Assembly: GCA_021818905.1 (NCBI GenBank)
Contig: JAKASS010000009.1
Coordinates: forward strand, 1 to 48,764
Direction of reading: 5' to 3'
Length of the DNA: 48,764 nt
From: Nanobdellota archaeon
GTDB lineage: Archaea > Nanobdellota > Nanobdellia > Parvarchaeales > Parvarchaeaceae
Positions 1 through 6,294 of the stretch are shown one piece after another; position 1 is the first letter of the stretch; every line of letters begins with the position of its first letter. The notes under the pieces are model-generated. The model was not told the origin of the DNA. It searched no databases and saw nothing but the letters and a program-made list of their open reading frames with translations. The position numbers and the translations under genes are program-made.

Positions 1-1315
1 TTTCAGGATCCCTTGAACCTACTACCGCTATAAGGGAGAGATAAGGCAGCTTACCGTGATCTATCCTCAAGGAACGGTCTTCCGTATCGTTCATAGTGAT
101 CGAATACGTCTTCCTGTCCTTCTCGCTCGAAGCGTTTACAAGGGCAGCCAATCCTTTACGGTCTTCCTTCTTCACTGAGAACAGCATAAGTATCTGGTTC
201 ATGCCCAGTCCTTTGCTTATGCCATATTCAACGGAAACATATTCATTCGCTATCCTCCGATAATCGGCGATATTTTCCCGTGTGGGGATAGGCAGTCCTT
301 CCCCTGACTTGACGTAAGCGGTCACCGCATCGAGGCTTTCCTTTCCTTCTATAAGCGTATCCAGCCCTTTCTTATGGATGGCTACAAAGTCCTTCGTATC
401 CAATAGATCGAATATATTGCTTCCGGCTCTGTTTACGATGTCGCATACTGAAATGATAGTGCCTTTATCCTTAGTATCCCGAGCAATATCCCCCAATTTA
501 TAAGCAACAGCTATGGCAGCTTCTCCCCCATATCTCCCGATGGTCCTCGCGCATTCGACAGCAGCATCTTTATCTTTAGTATCCAAAGCGATATCCCCAA
601 ATTTATAAGCAACAGCCCCGGCAGCTGCTTCTTCATATCTCCCGATGGTATTCACTATCTCCTCAAGCGACATTATCTTAGCGACATTTATCACAGTGCC
701 TTCATCCTTAGTATTCGCAGCGATATTCTCCAATCCATAAGCAACAGCTATGGCAGCTTCTCCCCCATATCTCCCGATGGTCCTTGCACATTCGACAGCG
801 GCATCTTTATCCTTAGTATCCCGAGCGATTGCCCGCAATCCCTCAGCAACAGTCTCAGCAGCTTCTCCCCCATATCTCCCGATGGTCCTTGCACATTCGA
901 CAGCGGCATCTTTATCTTTAGTATCCCAAGCGATCGCCCCCAATCTATAGGCGACAGCCCTAGCGGCTTCTCCCCTATATCTCCCAACGATATTCACTAT
1001 CTCATCAAGCGACATCATCTTAGCGAAATTTATCACAGTGCCTTTATCCTTAGTATCCCAAGCGATCGCCCCCAATCTATAGGCGACAGCCCTAGCGGCT
1101 TCTCCCCCATATCTCCCGATGGTCCTTGCACATTCGACAGCAGCATCTTTATCCTTAGTATACCGAGCGATCGCCCCCAATCTATAGGCGACAGCCCTAG
1201 CGGCTTCTCCCCCATATCTCCCGAGGGTTTTTTCTACTGCAAGCCGGACACTCGGTCCAAGCCGGTCTATAGCGGCTATCCCGACGGGATCTTGCAATAC
1301 CTCTTCGAGTCTCAT
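1..1315 (-). CDS. 35/44-residue repeat protein, copy A (3' end beyond window)
   Basis: The reading frame is open from an ATG at 1315 down to base 1, so the C-terminus lies outside the window; the ORF track omits it because no stop is present. The N-terminus (MRLEEVLQDP) matches copy B at 9118-11028. Residues about 32-294 are seven tandem units starting GRYGGEAA..VAY.L, either 35 or 44 residues long, in the order short-long-short-short-long-short-short. The longer units carry an extra MSLEEIVN-type helix. The units look like HEAT/ARM-type helical hairpins, which suggests a protein-binding scaffold. A conserved non-repeat region follows and also matches copy B. Function unknown; I cannot assign the repeats to a named family with certainty. 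Confidence 0.85.
   Translation of the reverse strand, partial: MRLEEVLQDPVGIAAIDRLGPSVRLAVEKTLGRYGGEAARAVAYRLGAIARYTKDKDAAVECARTIGRYGGEAARAVAYRLGAIAWDTKDKGTVINFAKMMSLDEIVNIVGRYRGEAARAVAYRLGAIAWDTKDKDAAVECARTIGRYGGEAAETVAEGLRAIARDTKDKDAAVECARTIGRYGGEAAIAVAYGLENIAANTKDEGTVINVAKIMSLEEIVNTIGRYEEAAAGAVAYKFGDIALDTKDKDAAVECARTIGRYGGEAAIAVAYKLGDIARDTKDKGTIISVCDIVNRAGSNIFDLLDTKDFVAIHKKGLDTLIEGKESLDAVTAYVKSGEGLPIPTRENIADYRRIANEYVSVEYGISKGLGMNQILMLFSVKKEDRKGLAALVNASSEKDRKTYSITMNDTEDRSLRIDHGKLPYLSLIAVVGSRDPE
434..1222 (-). repeat. Tandem 105/132-bp coding repeats of copy A (7 units)
   Basis: Seven in-frame DNA units of about 105 or 132 bp encode GRYGGEAA-type helical repeats. Units are so similar at DNA level (for example tctcccccatatctcccga recurs) that unequal recombination between them is likely. 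Copy B has six units, so repeat number differs between paralogues. Confidence 0.85.
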
Positions 1316-1336
1316 GCATATCCATGAATATAACTA

Positions 1337-1345
1337 TTATATAAA
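1337..1345 (-). promoter_or_regulatory. Box A of copy A repeat gene
   Basis: TTTATATAA on the minus strand is centred about 26 bp before the ATG at 1315, the spacing expected for a leaderless archaeal transcript. The same box and most of the surrounding 50 bp are conserved before copy B (11050-11058), so promoter and gene were duplicated together. Confidence 0.7.
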
Positions 1346-1393
1346 CCCCCATTTTATAGCAGTTACTTATTATAACAATCCTCGAAAGTAATC

Positions 1394-1767
1394 CTACACT
1401 CCGCCCCTTAATGTCTTTCTGAGAGGATCGAGCGAGCACATGCTCATCACTTCTTCCGAAGACACGGACTTGACGAACCTCGCCATAGCAAAGGCCATCC
1501 GCCTTGCGGATCGGAAGAAGCGGCCGTCCGACAGCTTCCCGCGAAGATAGTCCCGCTAGTATTCCTGCGGGTCCAGCCATGGAGAATGGGGAGAAAAGGG
1601 CCTTACTTTGAGGTCGGGATGCCGCTTCAGGAAGCGCTTTGCCTTCTTCGGACTATGCGCGCGGGGATCTGTGAAGATTTACCGTCAGAAGTCCCGATCA
1701 GCAGTTTTACAAAAACGCCAACGACAATCCGCCTTTGATCCCGCTTCGGCCACTGCTTCTTGTAGAT
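1394..1767 (-). pseudogene. Decayed IS630-type transposase (C-terminal half)
   Basis: On the minus strand one frame reads YKKQWPKRDQRRIVVGVFVK and a shifted frame continues with KKAKRFLKRHPDLKV and FSPHSPWLDPQEY, then RDYLRGKLSDGRFF. This is the usual IS630 order: the region before the second aspartate, then the SPWLNPxE motif with the catalytic glutamate. A TAG at 1556-1558 replaces the tryptophan codon after QEY, and at least one frameshift lies near 1680. The terminal stop is at 1394-1396. No N-terminal helix-turn-helix is recognisable. It belongs to a different subgroup from the intact IS630 at 20420, whose motif is PPYSPELNPDE. Non-functional. Confidence 0.65.
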
Positions 1768-1971
1768 GAAAAAATACTACGAAGGGATAAAACAAGAAGC
1801 CAGAAAGCTTGTAATATCTGAATTGATAAGAGAGGAAGCTGCAAGAAGATTGCATTTAGACGCCGGGTGGCGGGTCATGTCAAACATAACACTAAGCGCG
1901 GTATGAATGCTATAGTATGCGAAGAATGCGGTTTTATAGTATATTTAAACCGCAGTGCAAATAAGACCTAA
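1766..1971 (+). pseudogene. Small frameshifted coding remnant with zinc knuckle
   Basis: An ORF from ATG 1766 reads MKKYYEGIKQEARKLVISEL and ends at 1906. A second frame overlapping its end continues as GHVKHNTKRGMNAIVCEECG and FIVYLNRSANKT to a stop at 1969-1971. Read together with one frameshift they resemble a single small basic protein with a C-terminal CxxC knuckle. I do not recognise the family; it may be the residue of a transposon accessory gene. The final stop touches the operator of the next operon. Confidence 0.3.
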
Positions 1972-1986
1972 AGGTATTAATACCTT
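1971..1986. promoter_or_regulatory. 16-bp perfect palindrome overlapping box A of the TA operon
   Basis: AAGGTATTAATACCTT is its own reverse complement. Its centre lies 25-26 bp before the ATG at 2004, which is where box A of a leaderless archaeal transcript should be. A dimeric ribbon-helix-helix repressor bound here would exclude TBP. The first gene of the operon encodes a ribbon-helix-helix-like N-terminus, so autoregulation is the natural inference. Confidence 0.65.
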
Positions 1987-2003
1987 GATTTACTAATATT
2001 AGC

Positions 2004-2516
2004 ATGGCAAATATAAGAGTCTACCTCCCAGAAGAAACGCTTGCAAAGTTCAGAAAGGCCGCGATGTCGCGCTTTGGCTATGGAAAAGGCTCGTTAAGCA
2101 CGGCGGCGGAAGTCGCAATAAGCGGTTGGTTGGCACAGGAGGATTACGTAGAGTTATGGCTTAAAAAGATAAAGACCAACGCAGAAGACGACAAAAATGT
2201 GCTCGCAGTTTTCCTTTTTGGCAGTTATGTCAAGAATAAGACCAGTTATGGCGATGTCGATATAGCCATACTGCTTCGGAAGGATGACGTAGATTCACCG
2301 ACATTGTTAGCTGGCTATTCCGATCCGAAGGGGCTGTTTGATACTTCAATAATGAACCGCCTCCCCATGAATATACAGTCGAGAGTCATATCGGAAGGCG
2401 CTTTGCTTTACTGCGCGGATAAAGCGAAAATCTATGATTATTGCATTGACTTGATGGAGAAGTGGGGAGATTTTAAACCACGTTTCAGCAGGATACTTGC
2501 AAGAAGGGCACGATGA
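2004..2516 (+). CDS. RHH-MNT fusion antitoxin (MntA-like nucleotidyltransferase)
   Basis: 170 aa. Residues 1-45 (ANIRVYLPEETLAKF..) look like a ribbon-helix-helix DNA-binding domain. Residues about 68-160 form a minimal nucleotidyltransferase with GSYVKNKTSYGDVD, the GS-x9-DxD metal-binding motif. In the known HepT/MntA systems the MNT protein inactivates the HEPN toxin by AMPylating a tyrosine. The gene overlaps the HEPN gene by 4 nt (ATGA), as is usual for these pairs. The fused DNA-binding domain is not part of the minimal MntA and fits the palindrome just upstream. Start chosen because box A/palindrome spacing agrees and the RHH domain begins there. Confidence 0.85.
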   Translation: MANIRVYLPEETLAKFRKAAMSRFGYGKGSLSTAAEVAISGWLAQEDYVELWLKKIKTNAEDDKNVLAVFLFGSYVKNKTSYGDVDIAILLRKDDVDSPTLLAGYSDPKGLFDTSIMNRLPMNIQSRVISEGALLYCADKAKIYDYCIDLMEKWGDFKPRFSRILARRAR

Positions 2517-2920
2517 TAGACAAAGAGCGGGTCATAAGCTTGATTGCGGCACTTCAGGATTATCTCTCAGAACTAGAACAAAAAACCGGCACGACTATAA
2601 AAGAGTATCTTTCTGATAGGGATAAACAAAGAATAACAGAGAGGTTGCTTCAGCTAATAAGCGAGGTAGAACTCGATATAGCAGAAGAACTTTACAAGGG
2701 CTTGGAATTGAAACTCTCTTCAGAAGAAGACTCCATGCTAGAGGCACTGTCGCAGACGCTATCAAAAGATACGCTGTCAAAATTGTCAATTAGAAGAAAC
2801 CTGCGTAATCAACTTGTTCACGCATATGAATCTTACAAAAAAGAGGAGGCGTTCAGGCAGGCAAAGGACCTATCAGACGTAAGAACGTTCATATCAGCTG
2901 TAAAGAAAGTCCTGAAATAA
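2513..2920 (+). CDS. HEPN-domain toxin (HepT-like RNase)
   Basis: 135 aa, all-helical prediction. Near the C-terminus it has RNQLVHAY, an exact R-x4-H-x-Y motif, the catalytic signature of HepT-type HEPN RNases; the tyrosine is the residue AMPylated by MntA in characterised pairs. The start codon overlaps the stop of the RHH-MNT gene, so the two are translationally coupled, antitoxin first. Likely acts in the cytoplasm on tRNA or mRNA; the substrate cannot be read from the sequence. The motif is intact, so the toxin is probably active. Confidence 0.85.
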   Translation: MIDKERVISLIAALQDYLSELEQKTGTTIKEYLSDRDKQRITERLLQLISEVELDIAEELYKGLELKLSSEEDSMLEALSQTLSKDTLSKLSIRRNLRNQLVHAYESYKKEEAFRQAKDLSDVRTFISAVKKVLK

Positions 2921-2998
2921 CTTGCGCAACAGATCGGCGTAATCGAGACGATAGATACAGCGAAGAAATAAGACTCGAAGTCAGTTCTGAAATCGATG

Positions 2999-3073
2999 GG
3001 CCCTGTAGAAATCCTCTAAAGTAAGCACCTCCTTGGTTATTATAGAAAACAAACAAAAAAAGAGGTGCCCATG
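2999..3073 (+). mobile_element. Solo left end of the IS5-like element
   Basis: ggccctgtagaaatcctcta, then a leader and hairpin ending at an ATG (3071), match the first ~75 bp of the 967-bp elements at 11272 and 18336 with several changes. Similarity fades after the start codon and no right end follows. It still keeps the gcacctcc/gaggtgc inverted repeat around the ribosome-binding site. It is a decayed relic or a one-ended deletion product. Bases 2921-2998, before it, contain nothing I recognise. Confidence 0.75.
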
Positions 3074-3262
3074 CTCAAAGAATGGAGGGCAAGGTACCTG
3101 ACCTTCGCATTGGGATCCCCCCACTCCTTTGCCCTTCCCCTCAATAGTCCTTCGTCTTCTTCTAACATCTGGAAAGCCCCTTTCCCTTCGACTGCGGCTT
3201 TCCTCCCCCCTCTTATGCTATTATTAAGAACGTTACTTCCCCGAATACTTTTCGGTCCGGCA
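3074..3262 (-). pseudogene. Unidentified coding remnant
   Basis: On the minus strand this stretch is open and protein-like in one frame, including AAVEGKGAFQMLEEDEG and WGDPNAKVRYLALHSLSM. The second segment looks like a HEAT-repeat helix pair. There is no credible start, and the frame runs into the IS5 left end at 3073. The plus-strand ORF here (3065..3289) has a transposon start codon but an implausible composition. Treated as debris; 3263-3316 holds nothing identifiable. Confidence 0.25.
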
Positions 3263-3316
3263 TCGGGTTACTTTTGTGGAGAGCTATAACTGGTATATAA
3301 TAAACCAAGATCCGCT

Positions 3317-3841
3317 TCAACTTGTCTTGTTTTCTCCCTGCGTTTGGGCGGGTGGCTGCGGGTTGGCGGATAGCGGCGCCTGTTTGGCATCGGCGATCTT
3401 GGCTGTCTCGTGCTTCTCATATTCCTCCGGGTTTTTTGCCACAAGCTCCAGAAAGACATCTTTTAGCTGGAATGGCGAAAACATCAACTCAGCGCGGTTT
3501 TTCGTGGAAATATCGTACTTATGGGTGTGATGCAATACCTGTGGAGGACAGATTTCGCTGCAAAGCCCGCAAAATATGCATTTATTGAAGTCTATAGTCG
3601 GCGCCTCATCCCTGGCATTATGGGCGAAATGAACGTCCAATTTCTGCATCCGTATGGCATCGGCGGGGCATATCTTGTAGCACAGCTCGCAACCTATACA
3701 GTCGTCGAGGTCCAAGCTTAGCATCCCGCGGCTTCTTTTTGATATGGGCATCGGGACGTCGGGATACATTTTCGTGACGGGCTTTTTGATTACGTTCCCT
3801 ACAGAATAGGAGATCGCTTTCAAAGTTTCTTTGACGCTCAT
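3317..3841 (-). CDS. nuoI: NADH-quinone oxidoreductase subunit I (ferredoxin-like)
   Basis: 174 aa. It has two [4Fe-4S] binding motifs, CIGCELCYKICP (about residues 50-61) and CIFCGLCSEICP (about 88-99), spaced as in NuoI, which carries clusters N6a and N6b in the peripheral arm of complex I. The C-terminal ~20 residues form a low-complexity P/Q/A tail. It is the last gene of the nuo cluster here, but a zinc-ribbon/tnpB insert separates it from nuoH. Its ATG shares a base with the tnpB stop (TGATG). The protein looks intact from its N-terminus, so the insertion spared it. nuoJ-N do not follow. Confidence 0.93.
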   Translation of the reverse strand: MSVKETLKAISYSVGNVIKKPVTKMYPDVPMPISKRSRGMLSLDLDDCIGCELCYKICPADAIRMQKLDVHFAHNARDEAPTIDFNKCIFCGLCSEICPPQVLHHTHKYDISTKNRAELMFSPFQLKDVFLELVAKNPEEYEKHETAKIADAKQAPLSANPQPPAQTQGENKTS

Positions 3842-5070
3842 CAGTAGCTCCGAAAGCGACCAACCGGTCTCTTTTCGTTCTTTCTTGCTTCTACGACAAG
3901 ACGCGCTTTAGTTTTCTCCAAAACGGAGGTCTCATCTCCACAAGCGTTAATTTCCCTCCTGCCGAGGGTATTTAATCCTGTTTTCAAAATGTTTCTGGCC
4001 GCGTTTATATCCCTATCCAACTCAAGACCACAATTTTCGCATTTGAACATTCTATCTGCGAGCGTTTGGTCTTCGTCTTTCCAGCCACACTTGCTGCACT
4101 TCTTGGAGGTGTTTCTTGGGTCTACCTGTAAGATTATACTACCAGCTTCTTCCGCTTTATAGATTAACTGTCTTACAAATTCACTCCAGCGCACGTCTAA
4201 TATCTGCTTTGATAGGCGATGGTTCTTTGCTAGTCCCACTACGTTGAGTTTCTCTAGCGCTATAATTTTATATTCACTTATTAACTTGCTAGTCAAGTTG
4301 TGCAAAAAGGTTTCCCTTCGCCTTGTCGTTTTGCGGTACGCCTTAGCCAATTTAAGTATTGCTTTATACCTATTCTTTGAGCGCTTCATTTTCTTTGATA
4401 ATTGTTTATCCCTTCTTATGAGTATAGTTTCCGCTTTTTTAAGAAAATGTGGATTATTTACCACGGTCCCCTCAGAAGTGGTTATAAGTGAAGTCAAGCC
4501 AACGTCTATTCCAATTGCTTTATCTTCCGTTGGAGCTTTTCGTTTTCCCGTTATACCGTCACAAATTATTACAGCATACCAGTTTCCAGTTGGTTCTTTT
4601 TTTAACGTAAGCGTCTTTATCTTTCCATTGATATCTTTTAGGTATTTTATCCTGGATATCCCTACATTCCAAATTGATAAAGTATCTTCATCAAGTAGTT
4701 TGAAACAGTGCGGATATTGTGGAAAAGTAATGCTTTCATATCTCCGATTTGCTTTGAATCGTGGATAGCCTAAAGAATTACCACGTTTTCCTTCGTTTAA
4801 CCTTCTAAAGAAGTTCTTGAAGGCTTTGGTTATTCTTCCCGCTATTTCTTGCGAGGACTGAGCCGAGATGGATAAACCTTTTTCTTTGCGTAGCCTTAAA
4901 GATAATTCATTAAGTTTGTATCCTAATAGACTTTTATTATCTTCTTTATACGCTTTTATCGAAGCTTCTAGCAATAGATTATAAAGCGCCCTTGCTTCTT
5001 CAAGCTGTTTATCAAGGACAATGTCTTGCTCTTTTGTTACATATAGTCTGTATTTGAATGATCTTATCAT
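3841..5070 (-). CDS. tnpB: TnpB RNA-guided nuclease (IS200/IS605-type)
   Basis: 409 aa, full-length for TnpB. It has a basic N-terminal wedge region (MIRSFKYRLY), RuvC-I GIDVGLTSLITTS with the first Asp, RuvC-II IIALEKLNVVGL with the Glu, a CxxC..CxxC zinc finger (CSKCGWKDED.. CENCG), and RuvC-III LDRDINAARN with the last Asp. All catalytic residues are present. In this family the 3' end of the gene and adjoining right end supply the guide (omega) RNA. No tnpA is present. The TGA overlaps the nuoI start by one base, leaving no 3' spacer. It follows the small zinc-ribbon gene by 2 nt. A 12-nt hairpin (GACCAACCGGTC on the plus strand, 3858-3869) lies in the last codons. Confidence 0.93.
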   Translation of the reverse strand: MIRSFKYRLYVTKEQDIVLDKQLEEARALYNLLLEASIKAYKEDNKSLLGYKLNELSLRLRKEKGLSISAQSSQEIAGRITKAFKNFFRRLNEGKRGNSLGYPRFKANRRYESITFPQYPHCFKLLDEDTLSIWNVGISRIKYLKDINGKIKTLTLKKEPTGNWYAVIICDGITGKRKAPTEDKAIGIDVGLTSLITTSEGTVVNNPHFLKKAETILIRRDKQLSKKMKRSKNRYKAILKLAKAYRKTTRRRETFLHNLTSKLISEYKIIALEKLNVVGLAKNHRLSKQILDVRWSEFVRQLIYKAEEAGSIILQVDPRNTSKKCSKCGWKDEDQTLADRMFKCENCGLELDRDINAARNILKTGLNTLGRREINACGDETSVLEKTKARLVVEARKNEKRPVGRFRSY

Positions 5071-5072
5071 AT

Positions 5073-5201
5073 CTATTTTCGTGGTTTATTCCAGTACGGG
5101 CTCTTACATTTAGGACAAACAATTGGCTTCGTTACCTTGTCCGGGATCCACTCATGCGCACAACGCTCACATTTGTACCCCCTTTTTATTATTTCTGACA
5201 T
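5073..5201 (-). CDS. 42-aa zinc-ribbon protein preceding tnpB
   Basis: Too short for the ORF track. It begins MSEIIKRGYKCERCAHEW and ends KPIVCPKCKSPYWNKPRK, giving two CxxC pairs 18 residues apart, a classic zinc ribbon with a basic tail. The TAG at 5073-5075 is 2 nt before the tnpB ATG, so the two genes are almost certainly cotranscribed. From memory, small zinc ribbons with this PKCKSPYWNKPRK ending are frequent in archaea; a role as transposon accessory or nucleic-acid-binding factor is inference. Box A-like cttatatta lies about 30 bp upstream. Confidence 0.75.
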   Translation of the reverse strand: MSEIIKRGYKCERCAHEWIPDKVTKPIVCPKCKSPYWNKPRK

Positions 5202-5238
5202 ATCTACGGTATATTATCTATAGTAATATAAGTCTTTA

Positions 5239-5268
5239 TTAACCTACTTTTTTAACCTACTTTTAACC
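5239..5268. repeat. 13-bp tandem direct repeat (about 2.5 copies)
   Basis: TTAACCTACTTTT occurs at 5239-5251 and 5252-5264, followed by a partial TTAACC. It lies between the nuoH stop and the box A of the zinc-ribbon/tnpB unit. It could be a regulator-binding site or a transposon end feature. Confidence 0.7.
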
Positions 5269-5277
5269 GCAAGCGTA

Positions 5278-6279
5278 TCAGAAAAACATCACCGCCCCCA
5301 CAATCAATAGGTTGACGACGGCAAGGGGGAGGAGCCAGTTGAAACCTATGTTTATCAGCTGATCTATCCTAGGCCTGTTGAAAACCCATCTAAGCGACAT
5401 CATGAAGATAGTCACTATCGACGTCTTTATCCAGAACCATAAGTAATTCGGAAGGAAAAGACCATTACCCCCTCCAAAGAACAGATATACTATCAGCATC
5501 GATATTACCAAAAGTCTTACGTATTCGGCTATGAAGAAAAGCCCATATCTTATGCCACTATATTCTATTTTCCAACCCGCCTGCAACTCCTGGGTAGCTT
5601 CTGGTATGTCAAATGGCCCGCGTTCTATGACTGCGAGAGATGATATCCCAAAGACCACAAGAGTTATCGGAAGGTAGAGTACGTACCAGACACTGCTTTG
5701 TGCGGCGGCTATCGTAGTTATATCATAGCTTCCGGACAACAATGCGACGCTTATGAAGACGATAAGCAAAGAAAGTTCGTAGGTAGTTATCTGTGCAGCT
5801 CCGCGAAAACCGCCGAGCATAGCGTATTTATTATTCTCCCCCCAGCCAGCCAAAAGCACGAGCAACGGAGAAACGGCAAGCGCAATGTAAATGAACAGCA
5901 GATTGAAAGGGACGTACAATAAGACAAGGTTTGCGTTGCCCCAAGGTATTATGAATACCATAAAGAAACCCAGAAGTGCGATGGCGATAGGCACGATATT
6001 GTAGATCAGAGGATCGATGACCTGGTTTGTAAGAAATCGCTTGCCCATTAATTTTATTACGTCCGCTACATTCTGAAGAAGCCCAAATGGACCGGTGTAT
6101 ACAGGTCCATACCTGGCCTGTATCCTTCCGGAAAGTTTCCTGTCTACCCAACCAAGGAATATCGGCACGTTTAGCGTTATCAATCCGCCTATTATGAAAA
6201 CGATAAGCCATGAACCTATCGTAGAAAGCAAAGGTGAGAAGTGTGCGGCCAAAAAATCATAGAAAAAATCGTATATCAT
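5278..6279 (-). CDS. nuoH: NADH-quinone oxidoreductase subunit H
   Basis: 333 aa, about eight transmembrane helices. It carries the family signatures DRKLSGRIQARYGP (about residues 46-59) and ERGPFDIPEATQEL with WKIEYSGIRYG, the quinone-chamber loops of NuoH that couple the peripheral arm to the membrane arm of complex I. It starts 15 nt after nuoD in the same operon. The usual N-R-A-P-F-D-L-P-E-A motif appears as E-R-G-P-F-D-I-P-E-A. The insert with tnpB follows directly after its stop. Confidence 0.95.
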   Translation of the reverse strand: MIYDFFYDFLAAHFSPLLSTIGSWLIVFIIGGLITLNVPIFLGWVDRKLSGRIQARYGPVYTGPFGLLQNVADVIKLMGKRFLTNQVIDPLIYNIVPIAIALLGFFMVFIIPWGNANLVLLYVPFNLLFIYIALAVSPLLVLLAGWGENNKYAMLGGFRGAAQITTYELSLLIVFISVALLSGSYDITTIAAAQSSVWYVLYLPITLVVFGISSLAVIERGPFDIPEATQELQAGWKIEYSGIRYGLFFIAEYVRLLVISMLIVYLFFGGGNGLFLPNYLWFWIKTSIVTIFMMSLRWVFNRPRIDQLINIGFNWLLPLAVVNLLIVGAVMFF

Positions 6280-6294
6280 GTTCGTATCCTAAGA

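Larger units (their letters stand above)
3842..5277 (-). mobile_element. Zinc-ribbon/tnpB insert within the nuo operon
   Basis: Everything between the nuoH stop and the nuoI start is foreign to a nuo operon: a direct-repeat region, a promoter, a 42-aa zinc ribbon and tnpB. TnpA and clear terminal hairpins are missing, so this may be a non-autonomous or immobilised IS605-type unit. The exact ends cannot be fixed from one copy. Confidence 0.6.

Noticed and set aside
434-1222. Regularly spaced near-identical repeats that could suggest a CRISPR array
   Set aside because: Units are 105 or 132 bp, multiples of three, open in one minus-strand frame and encode a coherent helical repeat; there are no short repeats with unique 30-40 bp spacers and no cas genes.
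1197-1580. 127-aa minus-strand ORF in the track
   Set aside because: Its start lies in the decayed IS630 and its end runs out of frame into the repeat gene; composition is not protein-like.
3065-3289. 74-aa plus-strand ORF starting at the IS-like ATG
   Set aside because: Similarity to the transposase N-terminus fades within about ten residues and the rest is Pro/Ser/Leu-rich noise; the minus strand looks more protein-like.
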